Below are positions 1-14,137 of a stretch of 64,000 nucleotides of DNA, piece after piece. The first letter of the stretch is position 1. Each line of letters opens with the position of its first letter. The translations under genes were made by a program, and so were the position numbers. Origin of the DNA: Acheta domesticus (lineage: Eukaryota > Arthropoda > Insecta > Orthoptera > Gryllidae); NCBI GenBank assembly GCA_031308135.1, contig JAHLJT010009436.1, positions 158,949,302 through 159,013,301 of the forward strand. The letters are read 5' to 3'. The notes under the pieces are model-generated. The model was given only the letters and a program-made list of their open reading frames with translations. It made no database searches and was not told where the DNA came from.

Positions 1-930
1 GTAGCTGGATTGTTATTGACTTAACCATATCTTTTCGAGGTTTTGTGTTAACTCAATGGTGCGTATTGAATATTGCAGGTTTATAAAATATTGTTTAAGG
101 AGTTATTACGCACCTCTAAGACGAGAATTAACTATTGTTTGCATTCGAAATTAATTTAAAACAGATATTGATTAAAGGAAATAACATTCTTAATTGATCT
201 TTGAATTAAACCGAAATTATTTCTTAGTGTTAGTTGTTAGTTTTATTTGAAGATGATTATTAAATAAATGCTAGTGTATGGATGTTCAACTTATTATACA
301 TATGTGAAGTAGAGGCTTTGTATTAAGTTTTTGATTTGCTAAGTGAAGCAGATTTTGTGATATTGTTTTTAACATTGAGGACAGATTTAATTTAGATAGT
401 AATACATGTAAATAGACAGTAACATAGAAATAAAATTTATTGATTTGAAAATTACTATTTGATTCTAAATTAAGCCTTGTGATTTTTGTTTTGTTCTGTT
501 GTGTTGGTTTGTCTTAGGAGGTTAGGTATCTTTACATAATATTGAGATATTGCTCTCATTCATATTTTTTCCATGATTTCAGTGTACATTAATATTTTAT
601 GTGCTTGTTCAGTTCTTAAGTATACATTTTAAATGAAGTATTAGCATTAACTATAATTGTCATTGACATGTTTTGTCACTACCCAGTGACATCCACCTAA
701 TGTGATTTTGCAGAATTCATGTTATTCTAGATTGAAATTTGATATTATCTTTAGTTCCAGATTAAGTGATGAAATTATTTTATTTGTAATTTTATTGTAA
801 CATCTTTTCTTGTTTTTCAAGCATCTGAAATTTTGAATGTTGCAGATCAAAATTTAAATTCTCTTTTCTGGGAATTTCAGGTCAATGTCATTCATGGGAT
901 TTGGTCAGAGCGACTAGAAAAATGGGTTAA

Positions 931-1321
931 AGTAAGGTGTACGGTACACCCTTAGAGAAGCGATGCGAAATGAATAAAACTTCCCGATAGGCGATTTTCA
1001 TGGCTCATAAAGTTTTGAGATGCCCTTATAAGCTTTGTCCCCTCCGCATTATTATGCCAAATTACTTTCAAAGGCAAGTTTTCTCGCTTCGCTCGCCCGG
1101 ATCTCAAGTCACGGCGAGGCTTGGGCCTTTGGCCCTCGCGTTCACTATTAACAACCTTGAGTCTATCCACCGCATAATTGCCAATTCACTTTTATAAGAA
1201 ATCACTTCAGTAAGAATTTATAAGAATGCCTCCAGTATTTAAACTGCGCAATTACAAACACGTGAAGATACACAAAATGCCTGTTTGAACGACTTCCGTA
1301 AGTGGTACCGTACACTAGACT
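931..1321. mobile_element. MITE with GTGTACGGTAC inverted termini, copy 1
   Basis: The left end reads AGTAAGGTGTACGGTAC and the right end is its imperfect inverse (GTACCGTACACTAGACT). A second copy in the same orientation lies at 63222-63608 and matches over essentially the whole length, which defines the boundaries. TTA occurs at 927-929 and again at 1322-1324, so a 3-bp TTA target duplication, as in PIF/Harbinger elements, is possible but offset by one base. The GC-rich centre (about 1090-1140) contains a GGGCCTTTGGCCC-type palindrome. No protein is encoded. Confidence 0.75.
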
Positions 1322-1685
1322 TTAGCCGAAAAATGATACCATTAGTTTGCTGACATTTCAGAATATTTGTATTCCATCCCCAGGGCTTATGTGTATGCAT
1401 GAAGGCAACATCAGTATGAATATATGCTTACACAAATTGTGTAATTGTATATTATTATATATTGTGGAATTGATTTGTGTAAGTGTATTACATATTACCA
1501 AATTTTTTGGAGTACTTCAGATGAATCCCTGGGACATCAAAATTGTCTTGAAAGTGGATCAATTTTTTTCTTTGTCTTGTATGAATAGGCTGAATTAAAC
1601 TTGTGAAGAAGGCATTGGTCAGACTTTACAGATATTGCATAAATGTAATTTTATTTTTTTCAATTATCTCTCGCATTGTTTTCTT

Positions 1686-1860
1686 TACAGGCGATTTTTG
1701 CATTTGTGAGTACAAGTTCTTTAATGATTTCTGATGAAGTTTATTAAGAACTCAAATGCTTTCTGTGAAAGTGAGCTCAAAATTGCACATTTTTAGAAAC
1801 GCTGAAATGATATTTGCTCAAAAACAGCTTCAACGTTTTTAATAAAAAATTGCATACAGG
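1686..1860 (-). repeat. Single degenerate copy of the ~280-bp dispersed unit
   Basis: This segment has the same word order as the arrays at 34310-35200 (same orientation) and 59200-60400 (opposite orientation): GCATTTGTGAGTACA, then a GAAGTTT block, then AGCTCAAAATTGCACATTTT, then a stretch on the CAAAAACAGCT theme. It is one diverged unit outside any array. Confidence 0.5.
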
Positions 1861-2840
1861 AACAATTTTTACTCTTACATAACATTTTTAAATAACATTC
1901 CAATTTTGCTATTAAGGGAACCGAGAAACTTAAGATGTGAAAATACTTTTTTGATGCCAAAAAATTGCAGCTGGAAAGGTGGGACAGAACCAAATGATAG
2001 CCCGAACTAAAGAAATTTTGAAAGGAACTAGTACTTGAAAGCCTGTGCTATTCTATAGCACCACTAGTTTAAAATTGAAATTGTTTCATTGTAATTAAGA
2101 ATTTCAGTAATAAATTCTTGTTTAAGATTAGTATATCAATAATTGTTTTGATTGAGAAGTTGATGAATTAATTTTTAAATATTTTACAACCAACAAAAAT
2201 TAATATAATATGGTAAATTTTTAATTTATTCATTTTAAAATTATTTAATTTTGGCCTGAAAGCCCTAAGTAAATTACGTATTTCATGAATGCATCTTCTT
2301 AGAATAGTATTTATCAAAAGAATTAATTCCCTTATCCGTTATTAAAAGCTTCATAGATAAAGTTATTTCAGTCAGGTGTCATTTAATAGTGTCCAAAGTG
2401 TTTTACTACTAGTGAAACTAATAGTACTCTGAAGTGTTTATTTAAATTGGTTGAAATGTCCCCGAAAATTACATGAATTTTAATTATTTTTAATAACAAT
2501 TTTTCTTATACTGTAATTGAACTTTTTGGAGAGTGATCTCCTTTATGTGCTGCGTGGGCAGTAGAAAGGCCCACTGAATTCCACTCTGCAGAAAAGTTCA
2601 TGTGTTACACTGTAGAGCCCATCCAGTAAAATTATTTAAGATTTTTTTAGATTTTTGTTGTTTTTTTCTGAAAGTTGCTTTCCTGTAATATTTGTGTAAA
2701 ATAATTTATTATGGAGATTTATTTGTACTAAATAGCATGTAAAAATGTTGAACCTTCGATTACACATTGCCTTCATATATCATATCTTTTGTTTTGAATA
2801 ATTATACTGGCTTGATTCTCCTTTCAGGTTGAAGAGAAGA

Positions 2841-2876
2841 ATGAGTAGATATGAAAATGATGTGTCTACTATGTAG
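2841..2876 (+). promoter_or_regulatory. Upstream ORF in the TMCC leader
   Basis: An 11-codon ORF (ATG at 2841, TAG at 2874-2876) starts 12 nt into the exon and stops two bases before the main ATG at 2879. A second ATG lies inside it in the same frame. The main ATG has a better context (G at -3, G at +4). Initiation at 2879 would therefore need leaky scanning or re-initiation. Confidence 0.45.
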
Positions 2877-2878
2877 AA

Positions 2879-3003
2879 ATGGATAGTTTACAGGTGGGGC
2901 AGTCTGGAAGTAGCAAATCATCAAGCAGAAGTGCTTCTCCGTGTCGCCCTCACGTGGGTCACATTCCGACACAAAACACTACCCCTCTGCAACATGTTGT
3001 GGG
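2879..3003 (+). CDS. Dmtn: TMCC coding exon 1 (start codon)
   Basis: Residues 1-41 plus two bases of codon 42. The acceptor is at 2828 and the donor GTGAGT starts at 3004. The peptide begins [18 protein letters not shown] and is Ser-rich without a signal peptide. The ATG at 2879 was chosen because the frame above it is closed and because the exon end (phase 2, GG) joins cleanly to exon 2. The splice to 15458 across 12.4 kb is inferred from phase; a further exon between them cannot be excluded. Confidence 0.65.
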
Positions 3004-6000
3004 GTGAGTTTCCAAAGTAAACGTTTGAACAGCTTAGAATGTTTCTGTGTTAAATTTTGTGATTTTTATGTAAAAGTGTGTAGGTAACTTTCTTGTTGGT
3101 GTGCTTTAATCGTATAAAAGAAATGAACGTGCATTTGTGTTTTTGATAATTTTGGTGTACTAAATTAAATTTTTTTTGGCAACTACAAATTCGATATTAT
3201 AAATAAGATTTTAAAATTATAAGAAACTGATGTGAAATTTTCAGTTAATTAATATTATTTTCATTTAGTGTGCTTAAAAAAGAATTTAATGAACTCTTCA
3301 CTAAACTTGTGGACAATGAATTGAAATATTTTAAATGAACTAAAAATTATTATAATGATCTTAACTTGCATGTTTGATTGCATTAAAAAAAAAAAAAGAT
3401 GATGCAGTAACTTTAGAATAGTTGAAAAGAGAATGCAAGTTTTTTCTTTAAAATCAGTTGCATGTGCTTAGAATGTACAAGTTGCAAGATGTTGCTTATT
3501 TCTAACATAACTGCAATTTAATGTTCAACACACTTAATTTTTTTAATGTTGATAAGAAATTGCATGAAGTGTGTTCTTGTGAACTGTTTTTTGACCCAAC
3601 ATGGGACTGTGTCAGAAAAGCAGTGGAAGGCCAGTGTTTATTCATTGTTTGTGTATAATCTTCTTATGTAGATTATAGTGGTCTGCATGAGGAGGTTAGT
3701 AGAATTCTAGAATATTTTCTATATAACAGAGCAATTTTTATGACAGGAGGTTTTGTTAGCGATTTCATTTCTTGGAATTCTTATGTTAAAGCACATGCAA
3801 ATCTTAATTTTCTATTATTCAGTTTTGAATATTTCTTTTGTGAATCAAGTATTGAAATACACAATTGATATGTGAATGGAGTACCATAGTGATTATGTTG
3901 AACAAAACAGAATACTCTGTTTTTTATACTATGTGTGTGTAAGAGTTGATAAATTAACGATTTAGATTTGTGTTAATATGTGAAGTTAATCACAGTTTTT
4001 AATGGATCATGTATTTTCATTAGTCTTTCACTTTTGCTAAACAAGGGAGTCATTGTAATATTCAATAATTTGGTTTCATAAACAAACCTGTCTGTGACGC
4101 TAAATATGCTCCTTTAATATTTTCTTGAAATGATCCTTTGAAAGTTCTTTCTTCCATTAATTTGCACTGAAGAAGAGAAAGAATGAATGATTTAACTCTT
4201 AAATTTGTTATTTATATTGTTGGATTTGTCATCTCTAATTTCTCACTTTACAGTCGAACATCCATATATATAATCTGATAATTCCTTTGATTATATTCGA
4301 CGTATGGAAATTTTGATGAATAATAATAATAATTATTATAACTTTCTGCAAAAGGTTTTGAACAATTTTGGAAAAATTGGATAAAATGGAATTGTCCCAC
4401 AATAGTCCTGCCAAACACTGTCAGAACATTTCCTCTCAATTGAAAACCGTGCCGAATTGTAGAATGCAATTTGTAGTACATACTGTATATTTTATTTCAT
4501 AAAAAAAGTCAAGTTTGATATATAGAAATAATTTTCAGTGTATAAAAATGATTTTAAATGGAATTTTCAAGGGACAAAAAAATAATTTGATTTATAGGGA
4601 ATTTTGATAAATAGAAGGTTGAGTAGTTATTCCAAAGAAACAAAGACCTGAAGGTTGCTCAATCCCTCTACTTCTTAGATTGGTAATTTTTTTTTCCCAA
4701 CCCAAAGGTGGATTCAAGATTTATTGCTTATTATGCAATTTGAAAAATATGAACATACAGCAATTTCATATCTTAGGTGTGATATGAAAATTGAGTAAGA
4801 TGTCCTCTTTCTCAATTTTTTAAAAAATTCACGAGACTTTCATGAATAATTTAAAAGTTTATGCAAATCTAAATTTATGTTTGTAGCAAAAAAAATTGGA
4901 ATTCTTTAAATGTGTACTTTTTCTTACTCATCCAAATTCATTTGTTCATTACACCATCTTTTGAAATAAGATTTGTATATCTTCTTTACTGGTTTGAACT
5001 CTACAAAACTAAAGGTAGATGTGTTGATAAATCTGTAAAGCCAAGAAATTCAACATTTTTGTTAAAGAACAAAATTATAGTTCTTTGTGTTCAATGTCAT
5101 TTGCACTTCAGAAGATTAAACTGAACAATCCCATGTAGGTTATGAAATTATTAAATTAGTAATTTCTTAAGTTAAAAGAAACTAAGTAATGTAGATATTT
5201 TTATGTTAATAAAATGACTGCAATAAAGGATCATGTTATACAGTTTTGAAATTAGCAATACAGAGCATTGGCAAGAATTTTCTATGGTTAGACCATGTTA
5301 CTTGTCAGGTAAAATTGTTTTAATATCTGAAAAGGACTTACATTTTGTCATTGAAGTATTGAGATAGGTTTTAATAAAACCTTAATCAGAAGCTCTCAGT
5401 TGTTGCTAGATAAATGCAAGGTAGTTATCCTCTTGTTGTTGACTCGAAATGAAATCTTTGCAAATCATTACCCTTTTCAATGTGAGACATTGAAAAATAA
5501 GTAATGATAATTCTTAAAAATCACTTGTTTTCAATCAGTTGATTTTGTTTTCAGCAATCTATGCCGGGATGGGCAACAAATGTTCTTGAACATTCTATTA
5601 AATGTTTTCAGGAAACCTGGTTTTTCAGAAGTTAAAAAATTATTTCCTGCATCCCCTTAAATTAATTAAATAGGCATTTGCCTTAAAAGGTGATGTGTGT
5701 AAGATAAAAGAAGTTTGCTCCAAAAGTCTAATAATAAAGAATAGGTCATGTGTATAAGATAAAAGAAGTTAATACCAGTAATTGAAAATATGAACTGTGA
5801 ATTAAATGATATGTTTTCTCTTTATAATAAAATAGGGAACATGTGTTGTAAATTTTGAATGATTAATGACCTTCCTAGGCTTACAGAGAAAATTAATGTT
5901 TTTTATTGAGTAGTTGTATTTGTTATTATTGTGATTATTAAACAAAACACAGTTGCAGAGATTGGTAGATCAGATCACAGTTCTCTTCAGGGTTTTCCCT

Positions 6001-9000
6001 ATAGTTCATATCTGTATTAGGAGAGCACCTGTGAGAATAGCATACAAAACTAATAAATTAGATCTCAAATATTTGCATAAGAAAGAAAAAAATAGTAAAA
6101 TCCTTTTTAAAATTTATTTCTTTACATATATTCTTGTGATTCTTTTAGTAAATAGCTATTAATTTATAATTAGTCTTTTTCTATTGCTCCAAGCTGAGAA
6201 AAAATGTGAAATTAACATGTGTACTCTCCAATACTCATGACATAACAGTTTCTTCGAAGATTATTTCATCAGCAAGAAAATATTTGAACTACTGTGAAGC
6301 TATTTATTCTTCAACCGTTGAAGAAAGAACAGGAGTAGCATGTTCATTATATTGTTTCAGGAATTGGTGTTGATAACAAGATGAATCGTTCACCAGGATC
6401 TTTCCTTGGAGTTTACAGGTTTGTTAGGATACACTTTTTTTTTTGCACAATGGGTGTTGGAGTAGAACTGCTTGTAATAATTATGGATACTAACTTGGGT
6501 TATGAGAAGTTATGGATATCTTCAGTTTACAGTTATCTGGAAATGGTTGTTTTGAAATTGGTTTTGGGAACATAGTTTCAATGCTGAATTCTGTACCTAA
6601 GAATATTGTTATAAAAGATTTTGGTCTTCTTTTCTTGATCAAGTGCTGCTGAAAGTGTCCACAGAGGGCAGAAAGGGATATGCATCACAGAGAATGAGAA
6701 AGAAGTTCCTAGGAGATTCAGCTGCTAGAAGGGCATTGCAGATTGTAATTAAGAGGTTTGCAGTGTCATGAAGTGTAGTCAGTTGATGAGGATTTTTTAT
6801 AATTTTTTTAATGCTTTACTTGTCACTTGTGCAATTGGAATGTGAAAAAACCACTGTGGATGTGGAATGTGGATAAATAAGCTTTCAAGTCATTGCCAAG
6901 AGGCATGTTCTGTTTCAGACATATGTTGATGTCTTCAGAACGGCTACTATTGTGAAGGGCATGTCATCCCCTTCTACATGGTATTTATAGCTTAGTTTAT
7001 CCCAAGAATTGTTTGCATGTTTTGTTTTCATAATTTTGAAGAGTGCTGTACTTTTTCAGTCAGCAGAATGAAGTGCATGTCAGTATCTGACAACTGTATT
7101 CACAACTGCCTTGCTTGATTCTTTCCTTTTTATTGACGTTGCATTTCTCCTGAATTAACTCAATTTCTAAGTCTATACTTGTGTACTTGGCTTGTCCACT
7201 TTTGCCGTCTTCTACCTTCTGTCGATAAAAATTCATTTGCACCATCTCTTGTACTGTTTACTTAAATTGTGAGTGTATGAAGTATTGTATTTCTTGAAAA
7301 AGTTGCAGAATTTGACAGTTTTAAAGTTAAGAAATTTGAAAGATATTAAGTTTGTGAATTTTATTTTGTCTACAGAGAATGAATCAATATTATTTGAGTT
7401 TGGTTTCATGAATGTAATATGTGAATGTATAAAATGGAATTGCATATGTTTTATATGCCGATTAAATTTTACCCAAATCAAAATTGAAAGCGATGTAGGA
7501 AACTGTTATTTGCATGAAACTAATTATTACTGAAATGAGTATTTTCTTAAACATATTTATTAACGGATCAGTTCTTTCATTCAATATGGGATTTCAATTG
7601 TACTAAGCATGATAATAAATTGATTTTTTAATAAAGGTTTTGCATGCATTTGGGACGTTGAGGTAAATCCTACTCTCAATTAAAGCAATTTGGAATGACT
7701 AATTGGATGGTTCAGAAATTTTAACTTGTTAATTGCTTTTCAAAAAAGATTATACTGTATCAAAGCAAATTCAATTTTTTTGTCGTCTGTGGAAAAGGTT
7801 GCTGCTTGATTGCACTTGCATCCAAATGGAAAATTGTGAAAGAAACAAGTGAGCTGCACAGAAACTAATGAGGCTGCTGTATGTGCAATTGCATTGCAAT
7901 TTTTTAATAAGGCATTGCTTCTTTTTATTTCATTGAATATGCTTGTGATGTTAAATGTGACGCTAAGGTGTCTTTCATGGAAAAGAAAAATAGTTGTATA
8001 GAAACTGTTTATTCTACTTCATAGGATCTGTGTGAAGTTTAGAAATTTTATTGTAATGAAATCAAGGCATCAAACCGAAAGCTTTAAAAACCATTCCAAT
8101 AGTGAGATTGAAACCATAACAGATATTTTTTCATGAACGTTATTGCAATAACACTGTGACTGAATGAAATGACTTTTATTTTTAAAAGGTCTTCATAATT
8201 TTTTGTAACTTATTAGGCTATATTCACATTTTGAAAATTTATCCATTCTGCAAACAACAAAGTGAAGAGTTCTCGATCAGTTTTCAAATTCATTAAGGGG
8301 AGTATAAATAATATTTTTTCGAAAATTTACGTCCTCCCCCACACACACACACTGGAAATAACAATTGAATTTCACTCTGTCTTTTGGTGTTTGTTTATTT
8401 ACCTACGTCATCCAGAAGTTGGGTGAATTGATTTTTACACGTCTGCATCACTCAGAAATCATAGCAGTCTTGAGTAACCTAACTGTCACACTCCCAAAAC
8501 AAAAAATATTGTATCTCATTACCCTTCAGAAAAGTGTAATAACAATTAAGTTTTGCTCTTTATTTTGGTGTTTGTTTTATTTATCCACGTCATCTGGAAG
8601 GTCATTGAATTAATTTTTATTTACAAGTCTGTGTCACATAGATATCAGGTCTGTCTGGAGTACGTCACTGTCACTATCTCCAAAAGAAAAAAATATTGTA
8701 TCTCGTTACAGTTCAGAGAAGTTTAACGATAGTGACTTGTATAAAACTAAAGTTAGATTTGTCTATGGACTTACATGCATCAGCAGGGAACTGAGTTCTG
8801 GCAAAACACTTTGCACCTGTGAATTTTCCATGGCTCCCTACAAATTATTCTAAATACAGAAGTGTCCAGGCTCAAAAAATAACCCAAGATGTTAGATCAA
8901 TGAGTAGAAAGAGGAAATTAAACTTAGAAAATGCAGAGAAAGATAAAGAACATGAAGCAGGAGGGTTTTAGTCATAATTTTTAATAGTAATCATAATTTT

Positions 9001-12000
9001 TAATAATAGTAAGTGATCCATAATATTTGATCTTTAATGCACTTTACAGAAAACTACGTTTTTTGGTAGAAATGGCCCCTTTTCTCAGAAATCGTAAATA
9101 ACAGAAATTTGAAGTTTTTGGTACATTTTAATAACAATATTACTGAACCACAGCTCTAATGTAAATATGATTAGTAGATCTCCCTCAATATTTAAAATTG
9201 TGATTTTATTTTTGTAAATTTTTAGTTAATTTCTGACATTTATAGCGACGGAATAAAAATATTCAAAATAATAACTAGAAAAAATTTCACAGGGTTAGCT
9301 CCAACCATTTGAGAGAAAACATGTCATCTTTTCAGCACATTTAACATGGTAAGGATATGTCATTTAAACTCTCCTTAAAATGTAAGATTTCACTTTTGTT
9401 TTATTGAGTTGTTCAGAATGAAAAAGACCTGCAAAAATTAAGGTAACGACAGGAATGTCCTCTTGATCTCATGTTTCTCGTGTCAATTCAAAATTCATTC
9501 CCAAATCATTCAATTCAATTATCCTAAGGTTGCAAGGTTAAACTCGTGTCAGTGATGATTCTTTTTTAATTCTTTCATTTAATCATTTTCATTATGAAAC
9601 AAACAGGATAATGATATCCCACAAATAGAGGTTCCAGTGCACTTCTTTTTAACTTGGACTCAAGAATCCTTGTAGAAACTGAATAATTTTAGTCAGGCAC
9701 TTTGGTAATATTTATTTTGTACAAAGTAATAAATCAAAAGAGATAATGAGTTTTCATATTTTGGATGTGTGCAATAATGTGTTTTACAACATAATACATT
9801 TTTATAAAACTATTAAAAAAGCACCAGAACAATTCAAAACCAAAATGTGTCAAAAAATGGAACTAGAATGTTATGAAAATGGTTTGTTGCCTGGAATACA
9901 AGTTTGTCTAGTAATCTTAATGAAAAGTAAAGTATTAAAAACGCAGATGAAGATGATTTATTTATGTTAATCGGCTTTATACATATAGAAAAATAACAAA
10001 TTAATTTATAATATAAACATTGAACAAACATAATATAACATTGAATATCAATATTAACGTCATTTAGCAAGCATTATGCTTCTTATTTTTGACAAAAAAT
10101 TTGGTGTAGAACCTTTGAAAAAAAATCGATATGTGTACAGTATTCACTTACAAGGTTTACTATTCTATTTTTTGGCCCTTGGCATACATAAGTTTTGGAG
10201 GACTTCATTAAGTTCAATAATCTGCTGACATGATGACGAAGATTGCGAAGATGATGAAACTAGAAAAGAAGAAGAAGAAGAGGAAGTTTGTGATGATGAA
10301 GACTGATGAAGAAGAACAAGAAGAAGAAAGAGACTGAGATGAAGATGATGATGAAGAAGACTGAGATGAAGACGAGGAAGACTGAGATGAAGACGAGGAA
10401 GACTGAGATGAAGACGAGGAAGACTGAGACGAAGACGAGGAAGACTGAGACGAAGACGAGGAAGACAGACGAAGACGATGAAGAAGAAGAAGAAGACTGA
10501 GACGAAGAAGAAGAAGGCTGAGACGAAGAAGAAGAAGGCTGAGACGAAGAAGAAGAAGGCTGAGACGAAGAAGAAGAAGGCTGAGACGAAGAAGAAGAAG
10601 GCTGAGACGAAGAAGAAGAAGGCTGAGACGAAGAAGAAGAAGGCTGAGACGAAGAAGAAGAAGGCTGAGACGAAGAAGAAGAAGGCTGAGACGAAGAAGA
10701 AGAAGAAGAAGGCTGAGACGAAGAAGAAGAAGAAGGCTGAGACGAAGAAGAAGAAGAAGAAGGCTGAGACGAAGAAGAAGAAGAAGAAGAAGAAGGCTGA
10801 GACGAAGAGAAGAAGAAGAAAAGGCTGAGACGAAGAAGAAGAAGAAGGCTGAGACGAAGAAGAGAAGAAGAAGAAGGCTGAGACGAAGAAGAAGAAGAAG
10901 AAGGCTGAGACGAAGAAGAAGAAGAAGAAGAAGAAGAAGAAGGCTGAGACGAAGAAGAAGAAGAAGAAGGCTGAGACGAAGAAGAAGAAGAAGAAGGTTG
11001 AGAAGAAGAAGAAGGCTGAGACGAAGACGAAGAAGAAGCTGAGACGAAGACGAAGAAGAAGGCTGAGACGAAGAAGAAGGCTGAGACGAAGACGAAGAAG
11101 AAGAAGAAGAAGCTGAGACGAAGAAGAAGAAGAAGAAGAAGAAGGCTGAGACGAAGAAGAAGAAGAAGAAGAAGGCTGAGACGAAGAAGAAGAAGAAGAA
11201 GGCTGAGACGAAGAAGAAGAAGAAGGCTGAGACGAAGAAGAAGAAGAAGGCTGAGACGAAGAAGAAGAAGAAGAATGAGACGAAGAAGGCTGAGACGAAG
11301 AAGAAGAAGAAGGCTGAGACGAAGAAGAAGAAGGCTGAGACGAAGAAGAAGAAGAAGGCTGAGACGAAGAAGAAAGAAGAAGGCTGAGACGAAGAAGAAG
11401 AAGAAGGCTGAGACGAAGAAGAAGAAGAAGGCTGAGACGAAGAAGAAGAAGAAGAATGAGACGAAGAAGGCTGAGACGAAGAAGAAGAAGAAGAATGAGA
11501 CGAAGAAGGCTGAGACGAAGAAGAAGAAGAAGAAGGCTGAGACGAAGAAGAAGGCTGAGACGAAGAAGAAGGCTGAGACGAAGAAGAAGGCTGAGACGAA
11601 GAAGAAGGCTGAGACGAAGAAGAAGAAGAAGGCTGAGACGAAGAAGAAGAAGAAGGCTGAGACGAAGAAGAAGAAGGCTGAGACGAAGAAGAAGAAGAAG
11701 AAGAAGAAGAAGGCTGAGACGAAGAAGAAGAAGAAGAAGAAGGCTGAGACGAAGAAGAAGAAGAAGAAGAAGAAGAAGGCTGAGACGAAGAAGAAGAAGA
11801 AGAAGAAGAAGAAGGCTGAGACGAAGAAGAAGAAGGCTGAGACGAAGAAGAAGAAGGCTGAGACGAAGAAGAAGAAGAAGAAGGCTGAGACGAAGAAGAA
11901 GAAGAAGAAGGCTGAGACGAAGAAGAAGAAGAAGAAGGCTGAGACGAAGAAGAAGAAGAAGAAGGCTGAGACGAAGAAGAAGAAGAAGAAGAAGGCTGAG

Positions 12001-14106
12001 ACGAAGAAGAAGAAGAAGAAGAAGGCTGAGACGAAGAAGAAGAAGAAGAAGAAGAAGGCTGAGACAGAAGAAGAAGAAGAAGAAGAGAAGAAGAAGAAGG
12101 CTGAGACGAAGAAGAAGAAGAAGAAGAAGAAGAAGAAGGCTGAGACGAAGAAGAAGAAGAAGGCTGAGACGAAGAAGAAGAAGAAGAAGAAGAAGGTTGA
12201 GACGAAGAAGAAGAAGGCTGAGACGAAGAAGAAGAAGGCTGAGACGAAGAAGAAGAAGAAGAAGAAGGCTGAGACGAAGACGAAGAAGAAGAAGAAGAAG
12301 AAGAAGGCTGTGATGAAGGTGAAGAGTTCTCAATCATTTTTCAAGTTCTTTTAAAAGATAAGATTTCTCTTTTTTGTATTGGGTTCTTCAGAATGAAAAG
12401 GTCCTGCAGAAATAAAGGTAAGGACAGGAATGTCCTCTTGATCTCGTGTTTCTCATGTCAATTCAGAATTCATTCCCAAATCATTCAATTCTATTATCCT
12501 AAGGTTGCAAGTTCATGGTGATGAAGAAGAAGATGAAGAAAACGGCAAAGAAGAAGATGAAGAAAACGGCAAAGAAGAAGATGAAGAAAACGGTAATGAA
12601 GATGAAGAAAACGGTGATGAAGATGAAGATGAAAATTTGTGATGGATCTCGTGTTTCTCATGTCAATTCAAAATTCATTCTCAAATCATTCAATTCAATT
12701 ATCCTAAGGTTGCAAGTTAATGGTGACGAAGAAAACTGTGATGAAGATGAAGATGGTAATGAAGGAGATGATGATCATGAAGAAGTAGGAATATGTCCAG
12801 GTAGTTTCTAGTCCATCAAGAGCCTCCTAAGGGAATAATTGTATAATCATAACTGCATCGAGGAAAGGCATTTCTTCAGATGATTGTGACATATTTCTTA
12901 GCCAATTTGTAAACCTTCCATCAATTAAATTAGTTTTTTGGTTAAGAAAACTAAACTTCTAGTATAGATTAAAATTATTATCATTTTAGGGAAAAATAGT
13001 GAAGGTCTTCACCACCAAACTACAGGCAAACTATTAGAAAACACAAGTTTTGGTATTACCTACCAATAAAACTTTGTTTTTAACTAAAAAATCCTCTTTA
13101 GGAAGTTGATAGTTGTATGTCTGTTATATAAAAGATAAGTAGTATACAATGGTGTCACAGAAAATAAGTGTGATTACTCACAAATTTGACATGAATACTC
13201 TTGAGTGATAGAGAAACAAACATTGTGTAGTTGCAGTTCAAAGCGTTACCCCAAACTGTGCTGCTTTTACAAAATAATAAAAAGTTGTTGTTTGAAGTAA
13301 TTTGGTTCAGCACTTCCTAACTATAGGGTAGCTTACCCATTGTTAAAATCAAACTATCAAACAAGTGAACTGAGTGCAAGGAACTGTAACTATGTGTTGT
13401 CCTAAAGGACAACATGGATGTAATAGAAGAATTAATTAATGAAGAATATTACTATAAATTATATTAAAACAAATATTGAAAATATATATTACCTCTGGTA
13501 AATGGTTGTTTATTTTACTTTCAATTCCATAATGTGAACTGCTTCTATTTGAAAATGATAACTTGAGTAAAGAATAGATATGAGTAAAGTTTTTTTGTTA
13601 TTAAAATATGAGTGAAGAAGTCCAGGGGTTTGGGGGTAGGGACGAGGTTGAGTGGGACAAGTCCATGGGGGAGAGGGGGGGAGGCACCAGAATAAATAGA
13701 AGTGAGCAAACAGGCTGGGAATAGATATTCACTATCTATGAGAATACTCCTATTAGATAATGAATGTTGGAACAACAGGGGAATTCAATATGATATTAAC
13801 AGATTAAAATATATCTTAAATAAAAATTGTAAATTTGGCAATACTTCATGATTTGTCACCTAAATACATGAAGAAAGTTATTATTGGTGTTAATCAGAAG
13901 AATTTTTAAAACCTGGACATCACCATGTAGGCCAGTTATCTAATAGATTATTATGTCAAATGCCTGAGCAGTGCTGGATTTCTTAAGCATTTTCTAAGAT
14001 TTTAAAGGTTTTTTTACTCCACATTACTTCTATTTGACACTTAAAATTCTTTTGCTTGAGAAGAGTTTAGATGAAATCATCCTAAATAAATGTTGTTGTT
14101 GTTGTG

Positions 14107-14137
<31 letters not shown>

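Larger units (their letters stand above)
1..2828. other. 5' flank or upstream intron of the TMCC gene
   Basis: AT-rich sequence without a supportable coding exon. It ends at a good splice acceptor (pyrimidine-rich stretch then CAG at 2826-2828), so at least its right part is probably an intron behind an unseen 5' non-coding exon. It holds a TIR element at 931-1321 and a degenerate copy of a dispersed repeat unit near 1686-1860. No promoter could be assigned. Confidence 0.5.

Noticed and set aside
10165..12354. Open frames of up to 722 codons on both strands
   Set aside because: They are produced by the triplet-based minisatellite; composition is pure repeat, there are no domains, and several overlapping frames are open at once.
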